Part shown: piece after piece, positions 1-13,600 of the stretch
Position numbering within the stretch: the stretch's first letter is position 1
Layout of the letters: each line of letters opens with the position of its first letter
Origin: Trichoplusia ni
Lineage: Eukaryota > Arthropoda > Insecta > Lepidoptera > Noctuidae
Assembly: GCF_003590095.1 (NCBI RefSeq)
Contig: NC_039482.1
Coordinates: forward strand, 8,325,657-8,389,656
Length of the DNA: 64,000 nt
Direction of reading: 5' to 3'
Notes under the pieces: model-generated
The model's database searches: none
Seen by the model: only the letters and a program-made list of their open reading frames with translations
What the model was told of the DNA's origin: nothing
Translations under genes and position numbers: made by a program

Positions 1-3000
1 CGGCGCGCCATCATAATGTCAGCGCGCATGGACGGCAGTCACCCTGACGTGCTGGTCGACAACATGGATGTGTTCGCCACAGGACTGGCCATCGACGCCC
101 CTAACGGACGCCTGTACTACGTCGACAAAACTGTTAAAGTTGTGATGCTTAATGGGAAACATGTTTATGTGAGTTTGTTATATAATCTTGTTAGAATTTT
201 CGTGAGGCAGATTCATGAATTGGATTTGTAATAAATCCGCCGCCGCGTCAGCTCATGATTTAAGATTCCGAAACTAGTTGGGGTCTGAAATTAGTCAGGC
301 GCTCCGATAAATACGAGTGAGCAAACCACAATGATTTACTAAATAAATTATTGTTTTAAAATATTCACTATTCTTCTTCTAGTAGTGCCTTTCCAACTAC
401 TTAAGATTATTTTAGGTTACTAACAGTACAGTAACAGCTTGATGAACAGTTCTAATTATTAGTTCACAGCAGAAGAAAAACCTTAAAGGCTATCATTTAT
501 CGCTACGCTGAGGAGACATACCTTAACTAAAAACACTTTACGTAACATCGAACCCTTTCAGAAACTGTTCGACGAGCCTTTCCACTACCCGTACTCCATC
601 GCCGTGTTCGAGAACACGGTGTTCTGGAGCGACTGGACCACCAACACCATACAGACGACGGACAAGCTTCACGGCAGCGCGCAGAAGAGGAACGTGCTGC
701 TGAGTCTTGATACGGCTCCGATAGGTGAGCGATAGCACTGTTGTATGAGTACCTATTTGTATTGTCTTCTTTATCATCTTGAAATAGATTCAGCAAGTTT
801 TCAACCGACTTCGAAAATGGAAAGGTGAGCGGTCTCCATGTTATATGAGTACCTACTTGTTTAGTCTTCTTTATCTCCCTGTACTAGATTTAAAAAGAGT
901 TAAACCGACTTCGAAAAGGAAGTTTTTAATTTCGTAGTTTTTTATATGTTTTTCCTCAGAACATCGTACGGGGTGAAAAAATTCTGTTGATTATTTTTTA
1001 ATTTAATGTGAAATAGTCATTTGGAGAAGAATCGAATGGTTGAAATAACGAGTCTTCTTTTTCTTTAAGAGGTATAGCGGTTATTATAAACATCAAGATG
1101 AAATTTAAAAATCACATTAAGATCAGTCTGCCACGAATGACAATTTACTATATCTAGTCTTCATTTTTTTAGCAAAGAAACAGAGTTATTTGAAAACAGA
1201 GTGACTTTTACAATGCGTCTAAAAATTCAGTTAATAAAAAAAAAAGTTAATCCAAATCTTAAACAAAGACTCAACACCCGCATTACAATCAATTTAACAC
1301 TTTACCCTTTTAAAAATAAAGTTTTAATCCCAACATCACGTTTCCACCTGATATCCAGGCATGCACATGTACCAGCCAGTGCTGATGAACACCTCAATGA
1401 GTCCGTGCAGCAACAACAACTGCTCGCACCTCTGCCTCGTGACGTCCAACACGACGCACGTGTGCGCCTGCCCCGACGGCATGGAGATCATGTATAATAC
1501 GTGTCATCGTGAGTATTAACTGCAATTATAGTAATATATTAATGTCTTTTATATGCACCAGCCTCTCTTAAGAGGGTAAGAAAGGGGCTTTTGCTTTAAT
1601 AGAAAACGCTCAAATGTATTTGAAAGGCATATAACTTAAAGCTGTCATACATTGGTGCGTTTAATATAGGAAGGCCGTCGATTGTTAATATGTATCTTGG
1701 TTAGTTTTTGTTGACTTGAAGCTTAGCCTATCAGGCTACAATTTTGATAGCCCTTACTAAACGATTATTTATTCTGTTTTAGGTACCTATTCTAAATGTT
1801 TTGAATAACTACTAGGTACCTTTTTGTGGAATCGGTTTTTTGTTCTGCCGTTAGCGCTGGGGAAAACTTTTGCTTAGTTGCTGATTACCTGGTCTGCCCT
1901 GAGCCACTTCACACAAATCGTATTTTTTCTTCCCATTAATCTGTTACTTATCCGAACTTATAATAGCCTTCTTTTTATTTATTTGATCAGTACATCTAAG
2001 ACAGTCGGGTTTATTTAATTTCAATGCCCAAACTCCATCGTTTTCAGACATCGGTAATTACCGTGCGAAGTACCTGGTGGTGGGCGGCGGGCAGCTGTTC
2101 TCGCGGCTGCAGTACGACGCTCTCGGCAACCCCGAGTGCCACGCCACGCACTTCGACATCGGCCGCGTGCAGGCCATGGCATACGACAACTGTAGAGGTA
2201 AGTACTGCTTGACTGCACGGTGAGTTGAGTGCTAAGCGCGACGTGTCGTGGGTTCGATTTAAGGGTTGGACAAGCATTTGTGTGATCCACGAATGCGTCT
2301 AGGTGTCTTTGTAGATTTGACTTGAACGTTTGCGAAACCCCCTGCGACACAGGGTTTAAATTTCTTAATAATAATATTCGAACCCACGACCTCTGGTACA
2401 GCAATCAGGACAGCTAACCACTAAAGGCTAAAAAATATAGGATGTGCGAAATATCGTGCGACCAACACATTGCACATATCTGTATACCACTTTGTATACC
2501 TGGCTCTGAAGCCTATGACAAAGCAGTTACTTTACAATATCATGATCCAGCCATTGTTTAAAAAAAATAAAAAATGACAATGTTTCCATTTTAGATTCGT
2601 TATTCATATTCGACGGACAGCGGAAGACGATCAACTACATAAACATGACGGACTTCACCCTCGGCATCACGCACCTGTTGGCCTACAATAATCTGGAGGA
2701 TGTAGTCGACATGGATTACGGTAAGAAGGCATCAGTTCTGAATCGAAGTAGTCGCGGTAGGTACTTTTTTGGTAAGGTGGGGTAATTCGCCGTGTTACGT
2801 CATCCGCGTTTTTATATCGGTTTATAGCAATGCGTTGCTATCCTTCATGCACCGACCGCCGGCTTCTACCGCCCAGTAGGTAGTGTGGGCCGATGGGTCA
2901 CTTTCTCGTGTTGTGTGGAGGCCGACGTGTAAAGAGCTCACGTCATATTAGAACCACATCGCACTATCACCCGATTAGTTTCGGAATTCCTTTATCCTGA

Positions 3001-4633
3001 GCTTTCACGGCGCGGTCTGTAACTAGTCGAGCAATGTACCAAATTAAAAATTGGACCATACTATATACACCTTCTCAATCTCCAGACTACGCGACGGACT
3101 CCCTGTACGTGCTGGACGCAGGTCGCCACGTGCTGGAGGTGATCTCCTTGAGGACGCAGAAGCGGGCGCTGGTGCACCGCTTCCGAGACCTGGAGACACC
3201 TATCAGCTTCTGTGTGATGCCGGACTATGGGTAAATAGCCACACAACTTGACTTTAAATTATGTAACAGATAAAGCGATAAAATCTGTCATAGCTGGGAG
3301 CTTTGCTGAAAATATGATGCGATAGAAAAACGATTTTTAATATCGATTTCTTAACTTGATTTATTTACATAATTTCACGTAGAGAAAGAGATTTTTTTAT
3401 GTAAAATATTGTAAATTCTGTCTAAAATATCAACTATTTCGGCTATTTCTATTAAATTGAAAAATATTAAGTAAATGTTGTAAAGTGTATTTTTAGCGTC
3501 CACACGGACTGCAGTTATAAAATTTTGGGTGTCATTGAAAAAAATGTTTGCCTTTACCTTATGTGTCCGGAGCCTTCAGAGTCAACCCGAGAAACTTACA
3601 TATGATTGATTTTATTTTCTGTTCACGTCCAGTAAGCTGATGGTGGCCGTGGTGGAGAGCGACTTCAATCACAACGTGCACATCGACAGCATTGGACTGG
3701 ACGGAGAGGGACGGAGACATGTCGTCATGAACAACTTGAAGGGTAAGTAGTGACTTTATCGAGAGTGATTCATACTTAATGACACAGTGGTTTACAGACG
3801 CGTATTTATCGGGATAGCTCGACTAGTTTCGGACGCGGCGGTAGGGTCGCAAGTTGGACTCATGATTAAGGATTCGCAGACGGGTCCGAAACTAGTCGGG
3901 CGATCCCGATAATTACACGTGAGTGGCCAATGGGTAAACCGTCCTATCATTTAAGTAAGGTCACAATGGCATGAACTGACTTGTTACCCATTAATTTTAC
4001 AAATCTTATTGTTTTCTCAGGCCCTCACATTCGCCTTCGCTATGTCCAGCACATGGATGTCGTGTTCCTATCTGATGAGAGCAACTTCGTCATCGATTAT
4101 ATACACCCAGAAGGTACCTAAAGAAATAAAATATACATTTTATAAGTTGAAACGAATGATAATAATATGAAACTTCAGGTTAAACATCTCTCGTGTTCCT
4201 TGAGCATTTCATTAAGCCTAATTCTAAGAAGAAGAAACTTTAATTGTATATTTAAACATATTACAGTGGATAAGTTTTGACTGATCGTGCGACTCCTGGT
4301 TCAACATACCGATTGGTTTACATACTTTCAGAAGTCACTGACAACTCAAACTCTCATGAATTGTAATAAACAAATTCTTATTATGATAATCCTCTTACCT
4401 ACTTAGGTCTGTAAATGATTTATTTTGATAGAAATACTCCACCAACTGTCACTCTTTGTTTTTTCTTTTGCTTATAATAGGTACAGGTAGGGAGAGTCAC
4501 AAGAAGCTGTCGACGACGGTGACGAGCCTGGCCATAGCAGACAACTACGTGTTCTGGACCGACCGGCGCACGCCGCGTCTGTTCTGGTCGGACATACACG
4601 AGACCTCTCAAAAGATACGCAGGATCGAATTAG
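1..4633 (+). CDS. VgR: VgR part: propeller 1, internal EGF and start of the next propeller
   Basis: Nine exons. Exons 1-2 (1-168, 562-724) carry YWTD-type strands such as RLYYVD and VFWSD of the first six-bladed propeller. Exon 3 (1359-1508) is an EGF module with six cysteines (SPCSNNNCSHLCL, then CACPDG). Exons 4-9 (2048-4633) carry more propeller-like strands (LFIFDG, LYVLDA, VVFLSDE, VFWTDR) and so make a second YWTD-like stretch before the EGF of exon 10. In the family the propeller and its EGF neighbours release ligand at endosomal pH. The window opens inside an exon in frame 1, so the gene continues to the left. Confidence 0.85.
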
Positions 4634-7600
4634 GTTTGTCGTTTGTCTCTCTTTCTCAACCGACTTCAAAAGAAGATTCTCAATACGTTGGTTTTGTTTC
4701 GTTTGTTGCTTCAGAACTTCGAACTGGATTAAAAGATTTTTGTCATTTGGTCCCATATCAAGTTTGGACTAGTAATATTTATTTGAAGTCGGTTGCATGG
4801 TTCTGTTATTGTTTATTACTTAGCGCCGGAGTCGTTATTTTTTAAATAAAAATTCAGTTCTGAACCAGGATACTCCAAATTGGAATTTGCGATAATTCAA
4901 CCAGTTTATAAGCAAGCATGTTCATATTTTACTGATCTATAGTCGTTCTTTCCTTATCTGAGAAGTTTTTTCTACCAATTCGTGAAAAGATGACGACCTA
5001 AACACGTATGTATTTCCTGACTACATATTTTCCCTTTAACCTAGACACATGTACTATTACATATTTTTCAGCTCTTTTCCCAAACAACACTCAACTTCTA
5101 CTCCAAGCAACTACTGGTCTCCCCGACCCTAAGGATCCACTGTTAAACCATCCTTGTCTCAAGAACCCATGTTCAGACGTCTGCGTCCAGAAACCAAGGA
5201 GAAATCCTCATGAAATGACGGGATATGAAATGGGCTACAAATGTTTATGTCCCCCTGGTCTCTTGGTGAAGAATGGCCAGTGTGTGGCGTTGGCTGATTG
5301 TGAAGCTGATGAGGTGTTGTGCCATCGAAGCAATGTTTGTGTTAAGAGGAATCAGAAATGTGACGGTAAGGTGGACTGCCCTGATGGCGAAGATGAGGAA
5401 GGCTGTATAAGTAAGTGGTGAACACGTTTATAAGGGTTTTGTTTGAGAATTTTATGGCTTTTAAGATTTATTTATTTATTTAGAGCTGTGTAATTTATTC
5501 ATTTCTAACGGTTCTAATTTCTATTCTGTTTCTCGCTTCGGAAACATTCGACATCAAATCCTTATCTTTTTCCCTCAAAGTGTTATCCTTCTGCTACTGG
5601 GTATTTAATTTATTATTTTTTCTTCTCTCAGTGGAACCAGCCAAATTATGTTCACCAGACGAGATCTATTGCGACGGTTTATGTGTAAGCAACAACGAGG
5701 CGTCGTCATGCTCTTCTATACCAACCGAAAAACACCCCAGTACTTGTGAGTTACATTATCATATGTATTTGTCTAATAGTAAACTCACAGATCCCGTTGG
5801 CAGATTATTAGACGCGTAGGAAAATGCCGCCAGTAGGTTCTGCGTATGTTTGCGTCTGGTCTGAATCACATTTTTTATATTCGTAAAAAACAGATGACAC
5901 TCAAAATTTGCACAAAAACTGGTTTTATTCAGTCCACCACAAATTAACCGGATGAAATTGGATTCCGCAAACAAATCAGGCAGAGTTATGATTTTCCGAC
6001 GCTTCTATCCACAGCGGTATCCAACTGCAGCAGCACAGAGTTCGCCTGCAGCAGCAGTTCCATCTGCCTGTCTCGGTCCCAGCTGTGTGACGGCCGCCGT
6101 GACTGTCCCGACGGCGCTGACGAGCAGGCCTCCAAGTGTGACACACTATCTTGCTTCGATACCGAGTTCATGTAAGTTTTTAGAACATACTAAATGAATT
6201 GCCAAAAGATTAGGTAGTTACTTTAAGTAAATTCTCCAAAGAAAAGTGTATTATCTCCGAAATCATACCGTGAGATATGTCGCAAAACCCCGAAATAGTT
6301 TACCAAGAATTTCATGAAACCGTAATTAACCAATTTTCGGGAAGATAGTTGTTTTTTGAATTTTCGACTAAATTTGTTCTAGGTGTGCTTCTGGCTCCTG
6401 CATTCCAAAGACATGGAAATGTGATGGCGATGAGGATTGTAACGATGGTTCTGATGAAGTTAATTGCGGTAAGACATCATTCGTTCAGTGATAATAAGCA
6501 TTTAATATCCCTACTAAAGATCACTTTTCAGATTAAAGTTCTCAACTAGGCCAGCAACTCGACCGGCTATCTTCCCATGAAAAAATCCCGTGAATGAAAA
6601 GAAAAAACTTTGAAACTGTTGAAGAATATCAAAACACTTTTCTTCTTTACTGAGCTCTTCTCATATATCAGGATTTTACCTTGATTGATGCTTTTGGCCC
6701 ATTGTAAGGCAAAGGCTCTTTTTCCCAGTCTCTTTGTAATTATTTTGTTAATAACTGTTATAAAACGTAGTGACAACTTGTAGCCAGTATAATTAACGAA
6801 GAATATGCCTATTATCTTGTTTATTGCAGTGAACATGACCTGCAGGCCAGGTTTCTATCAGTGCCGGGATAGAGAGTGCATTGAGCTTCGGAAACGCTGT
6901 GACGGCCATCAAGATTGCTTTGATTATTCGGATGAAGAAGACTGCGAAGATCCTTCTCAAGATGAGACACCGGTAATGATCTTTTTTGTAAACTACGGTA
7001 CTAAAAGTAACGCGGGTTTACGCAAACATTCAAGTCACATCCAGCTCGGAACAAGCGTTCATGGATCACAAAAACGCTTGTTCTACAGATCGAACCATTG
7101 ACGTGTCGCGGTATTTGTGTGGTGACTTTAATCACTACTGCTATCCCTACAGTATATGCAAATAATTGTAAAGCTGCAATTTTAAAATAATCTTGAAATT
7201 AGGAGAGATTAATGATTAATCTTTAGCTTCTTTTCTTCGATTTTGTGAGCTTTTCTCCATTTACTCAATCAACATCTTGTATTTGCTTGTATTGCTAACC
7301 CCGTTTCATATCCACAGAGTGACATACCAAGCTGCGCGCCCTGGGAATACAGCTGTGAACGCAACAGTAGCATTTGTTTGCCACCCACCGCTCGGTTAGG
7401 ACTGTTTCCTATGTAACTGTGCTGTTTTTGAATGTTTAGCTGGTGGTTGGGTGTTTATATTTGGGATTATGATTATGGTTTTTTTTGGGAATTTGGATAT
7501 ACCTGTAAAATTTGAAAATTCGAATTTTGCTTGAATAACCATTGGGGCTCTCTGTGAATGAGGCAATGCAAGTTTCCACTACCTGACGACTTACTGCATT

Positions 7601-10600
7601 AACACTAACAAATTGATAAACACATTGTTGCTGCTTAAAGAAATCGTTAGATAGGAAATTTGTAATTCCTTGTACACGAAGGGTCCGGTCATAGGGTTAT
7701 GGTTATTTTTTACTTATTACGGTGTTGTTAACTTTTTGTACTTATTAATAAGTTGTGGTAAATATTTGAGCAAATTGACTAAGAAAAGGGTTTGTAGTTT
7801 GTTATATATATGTATATATAATTAATTATAATGGTGTCAGAATTAGTGTCTCTTTCATTGTAGATTGTATAATCCCTCCTTCTGATCCAGTTGCAACATG
7901 AAGGTCGACTGCCCGGGCAGTACAGACGAGCACGGCTGCGACTTCCGCTGCGCGCCGCACGGGTTGTTCGCGTGCAGTCAGCAGCTCAACTGTCTCACCA
8001 TGGATAAAGTGTGTAATGGCCACCCGGAATGTGTGGACGGCTCTGATGAGACACCTGAAGCTTGTGGAAGAGGTAGGAGGTGTTGTATAGGGAGTTAAAG
8101 TACTCTAATATGGTAGACTATTTGGAAGAGCTTTAGTTTAATATATTAAAAGGTATGTTTTGATATTAAAACAAAAATAACTAATAAAGTTAAATTGATT
8201 ATCATTCAATTCAATATTTTTACGAAACGTTTAGTTTTTATTTTTGCATAGGTCTAGCCTGAAATCCCATGTTTACGGTAGGTAACCTTGACAATAGGAC
8301 ATATTACAACAAATGTACCACCATATAGGAGAATAGCTGTGCTGACGAAAAAAAATATATCTGCAGATCTAGCCTTTTACTATTATTTAGTCCTAGATCT
8401 TTCTGCCATCAATTATTCTAAATGACCACTATTTCGTCTAGTAAACAAGACCTCCCACCTGTTCCCGACCACCCTGGTGTACACGGACTGCATCGACGGG
8501 TACCGCTGTAACAACGGGCACTGCATCGAGTGGGAGCAGCTCTGCGACGGCACCAACAACTGCTTCGATGGATCAGATGAGAACGGACTCTGTCGTAAGT
8601 GGATAGAGTTCAAATTAAGTCGCTTACAACAGGAAACCATTCATGGTTTAACATTTTCGACTCCAGCGTTCTCTATAAACAAGACATGTAAAAGTGATGA
8701 TAAATCCTACTTACAGAATAAATGATTTATTTAACTGTCAATGACATCTCATTAACATCACACTCCACATTAATCATGATTGATGTGAAGCTAACGAGTG
8801 GAGTAACAAAAGGATCGGGGAAGCGGAGAGCGGAGAAATCTACAAAAAAAAGCTTCACGAAATCTCCGCTCCTCTCCAGTCACGCTTATGACATGTTTCT
8901 CGATACATGATACATATTTCTCCGTTTGTTCGCTTGGCAACCACACTCCACTTCGATGCGAAGCCTGAATAACAGAAAAATATTCCAAGCAAAATGTCTA
9001 GAAAGCACTTTTACCTTACAGCCACAGCATGTGAGAACAACACCTGCTCATTCTCGTGCCAGCCGACGCCGCTGGGCCCGCAGTGCTCCTGCCCCATCGG
9101 GTTCCGCCTCGAGACCGACCAGACCACGTGCGTGGACATCGACGAGTGCAAGTCTGAAGTCTGCTCACAAGTCTGCATCAACTTCCTCGGGTCCTTCCTA
9201 TGTTCTTGTCATCATGGATACGCGCTTAGGTGGGGTAATCTGAGATCGTTTTTCTTACCTCGCTTAAAGTTCTATAGACGGTAAAATGTTATTTCTTGGT
9301 ATGTTTATTTAATAGGTTATATTTAGTATCTGATCTAGCAGATAGCTCCAGCTAGCCGAATGGTCTTCACGTCAAATTATTGTGTCTGAGCTGGTTCTCC
9401 ACAGCCCCAATCGACATTCAAGGGTGGATGTTATGCTTTAACTGCCCAAAGGGCTACGAAAGATTGCAATCTAGAACTAGAAATTAATGAGAAAATCTAA
9501 TCTCACAGTCATGATATTTTTTGCGAGATGCTGTATGTATTTAAAGCATTTTTAAGTTTTTAACTCCCGTGTATTCATAGAAAACGCGACTTCTTAAAAA
9601 TAGACCAAAAGTTACTCTAGACACAGCCGCAAGCAAAATTACAGCCCTGCAGCATACAAGTCGCTCAAAAAGAATACCCATTACAAGTAAATTATTCTCA
9701 TTATTCATATACTCCACAGATCTGACCGTCGCTCATGCAAGGCTCTCCGCGGCAACATGTCCGTGCTGTACGTGTCCGGCAACACGGTCCGGTCCGTGTC
9801 CGCGGACGGGTACGGCGCCGTCGAGTTCACCGATAAGGATGTCGCGACCATCACTGATATGGACTTTAATGTCAGGTAGAGAGGATCTTTTATAATATAA
9901 TTCCAAGTACTTGAAAAGGTCACAAATTTAGATGTAGGTAATAAAGAGCTTAGAGAACATCGATAAACTAGTTTCGGTATGTTTCAACAAACAAAACTCT
10001 TCCGTTTGAAACTGGTTGTTACTTTTGGAAATGACGATCAACTTTACGATAAAAAAACTTATCAAAGTTTCGTCAAAAGTAAAATGTTTTCTTTCTCCAG
10101 GAGTAACAAGCTATACGTGACGTCAACGGAAGCAGGCAAGTTGTTGGAAGTGAACAGCACACATAACGTCATCACTGTTACCAACGTGGGGAGACCTTCC
10201 AGGGTAACGTAAAGAGTTGTATCTTTTTATAGATGCGTGTAATAAAGATAGGTTTATTTAATGTTCGAAATATTGCACCTTATCCGCTATCGTCAAGTAG
10301 TCAATAGAACCTGCTGGAAAGGTATTTCTAATCCTTGTGTCACTCTGGGACCGGGTTTTTACATACACACATTCACTTTAAAAACAATCATTTGTTAATA
10401 ACAAAATCGATCGAAATCGAACGTCTAGTCCGTGCAATGGAAGAACAGAAAGAATGAAAACGAACGCCTGAAAACTAAGATGGAAAAAAAAACATGGCAT
10501 GATTCCCAGTTGATGGAACGTATCTACCGTACTGCCGTACTTACGCAAACCACAAAGGAAGGTTGTGTCGCTTGTGCATCATCTTTTGTTATTCATACAT

Positions 10601-13600
10601 TTTCAGAAAAAAAAACAAATACGTCTATCTGAAAAACGTCTTAGTTCATTAGTTAATCAAATCTTAGTTCTCCAAGATTTCCATTTATTCTTAGGTGGCA
10701 GTGGACTGGGTGACAGGCAACGTGTACTTCATAGACAGCACTCCGTCTGACAGCCGCGTGCGAGTCTGTCATGTGAAGAGGAAGCGGTGTGCCAGTCTAC
10801 AGCCGCTGCCGTCTGATGCTAAGGTATCCTCTGCCTACACTATTTTAAAAGGGACAAAGTATTGCAAGACCTTGATAGTAAAAAGATACCTTGATATAAC
10901 AATAACTCTCGTGACTATCATAAATTATCAAAAATCTAGCTCTTGTTTTTTTTCGCTTTTGTTAGTTGTGTTGGGTGTTTTAATTTTAGCCATAACTTAG
11001 ATTAATTGATTTCCGTTTTTTTCCCCTCCAAAAGAATACTAGGCATGTTCAACTTCATTTAACAAAACGGGAATTAAAATTTCTTAGGAGAAAGTAATCA
11101 AAAAAAGGTTTTCTTAACGTATTCAATTACATGGTTCTTCTTGCATCTTAGGTGACTGCCCTAATCGTGGAGCCAAGTTCCCGTCGCATGTTCTACTGCG
11201 TGACGCGGGAGCTGGAGTCCGTGTTGTGGTCAGCGTCACTCGCCGGAGGTCACGTGACGCACCTGACCACGGTCCGCAACTGCACGGGCCTCGCGGTGGA
11301 CCCCTTCAAGAAGAAGCTCTATGTGGCCGAAACAGGGCCCGCGCATATTATAGAAATGGACTATGAAGGGGAGAGCCAGTGAGTACCTTCATCTTCCGTT
11401 ATCTTTGCGTTGTCTTGCTTGGAATCTTTCTATTCTAATCCTTTGTTCTTTTTGCCTGCTACCTTTAGAAATGTACTAACAACTCATATTATTTACTTGA
11501 TTAGCCCAAAAAATATTAAAGCAAGATTTTTTTTCACTTCATACTCAATTTCTTATAAAAAAAAAATCTAACTTCGAAGGCAGGAGATCAGGCAATACAG
11601 ACGAAGCACGTTCTTTGACGGAACCTGTTTCTTTTCTGGCCATATTTTATATTCGGTTGTGTTTCAATATTACTTAGAGATATATTTCTACCCACAGCAA
11701 GAAGATTCTAGCAGACCACCCACAACTGCAAGCACCGCACGGGCTAGCAATATTTGAGGACCACATCTACTACCTTGTAGCGAACTCATTCCGCCTCAGC
11801 CGATGCCTCCTCTTCGGGCCCAAACACTGCGAGACTTACATCTACAGGGTGTTTGACGCCAACACTTTCGTCATCAGACATGAGAGTGTCCAAAGGGATG
11901 ATTTGGAAGATGGCTGTAAGGATGTTGTGTGCGGTAACGTTTGTGCTATGGATGAAGACGGCCCGAAATGCTTGTGTGATGATGGAGCGTTGGCTAAAGA
12001 TGGCATGTGCCCTGTTTTGGATAAGAAATTCGTGAGTATTAAACTCAGGCGCTTATTTGATCAAAAACATTCCTTGTCTGAAAAAAAAAATACCTATCTA
12101 GAACAGAAAGTCACTGCCGATAAGTTAGCAAAATAATTTACTTTTCCTTATAAACGACGACCACTACTTCAAAAAGGGCGAATGTTTTTAATTAACCCTT
12201 TTTTCTAGCTACCATTATTCAACGGCTGGTCATACGAGGAGCTGGCGAGCGCCCACAGCGTCTCCTTCACCGTCATCACCGCGGTGATGGTGCTGGTGGT
12301 GATCTACCTCTGCGTCTTCGTCTACTACCACTTCGTGTACAAACCCAGGAAGAACAGAGCTTCTGCTTACACTGAGTAAGTTTGAGTACCGATTACGTTT
12401 AGAGGAGATTTCTATTAACGCCTATTAAAACTGCTGCCTTTTCTACATAAGCTTTAGATCCCTCAAATATACGCTTGAGGTATCATCATTTTTAATAAAA
12501 CTAAAACCAAAATGTGGCGAACGACGTATTGAAGTCACTGATCGTATCGCAACATATTGCTCAGCATGCAGCTCGCAACTGTTTCCAAATCGTTCCGTGG
12601 CTTAAAAAGGCTGATTAAATCCCTCTAAAATACATGAATTTTAGTAAAAGGCATTCATATATTATTGTTTCAGAGTGAGATTCCAAAATACATCGTTGGA
12701 TAGTTCGCCATATCACAATAACACAACTGTGACCCTGACAACTGAAAGGCAAGTGACAAAATATACTTAACGATGATCTTAATGATCTCGCAGACTCGTG
12801 AAATGCGGGTAGCATTTCACGAGTCTGCGAGATCATTTTCAACCGATTACAAAAAGAAAGGAGTTCTAAATTAGTCTGCAGACTGCATTGTTTTATTTTT
12901 TTAAAGTTTGCTTCCTCATAAGTTCGGACTGGATGATCTGATCAAGTTGATCCCTTTTTTTATTTAAATATCTGTCAAATTTAGCTATGTAGCATTGTAG
13001 CTTTAGAAATCGGATGCATGTTTTTGTTGTTAAACAAATATTATAATCATAGTCACGAGATGCTTCAAGGGCCACACGGGGCCGTTTTCATAGTTAGAAT
13101 GAGTGGTTTTGTGCACGTAACGGTTTGAAATCTAGATTTTAGCAAATTTATGTTAAAATTTTATCAATATTAAAAACATTTTTTTTTAATGTAATATCTT
13201 AAATAACTAATAGTCCATAATTCTGTTACAGCGGCCTCTCGCACGAGTTCGTCAACCCTCTGCAATACGTTAGAAACATGTTCTATGGGTCCTTCAGAAG
13301 ACAAGGTGGCAAACCAAACGTGAGTTTCAACATTACTTTCATCAACAAACTAAATCAAATTACGAAACTGCATTTTCTTTTAATCTCAAAAGTTGAGACC
13401 CAGATTCTAGACTTACAAACTTTTTTTTGAAAGATTGATCGACTACAATTACCAAGAATGATTTTACGCTACGTCCTATCATGTGGTCAAGTATTTTGTC
13501 GTTTTGAGCATTGATCTGACCACTCAACTACCTTAACTACTTGGTTTGTGTATGCAAAGCCGTACGTGATCTCGATAAATATTTCGTATCTCCAAGAAAA

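Noticed and set aside
2021..2404. 127-residue open frame on the minus strand
   Set aside because: It is antisense to VgR exon 4 and a SINE, rich in Arg/Ala from the GC-rich exon, and has no domain.
12849..13090. Minus-strand frame of 60 residues in VgR intron 25
   Set aside because: AT-rich intronic sequence with no domain and no supporting signals.
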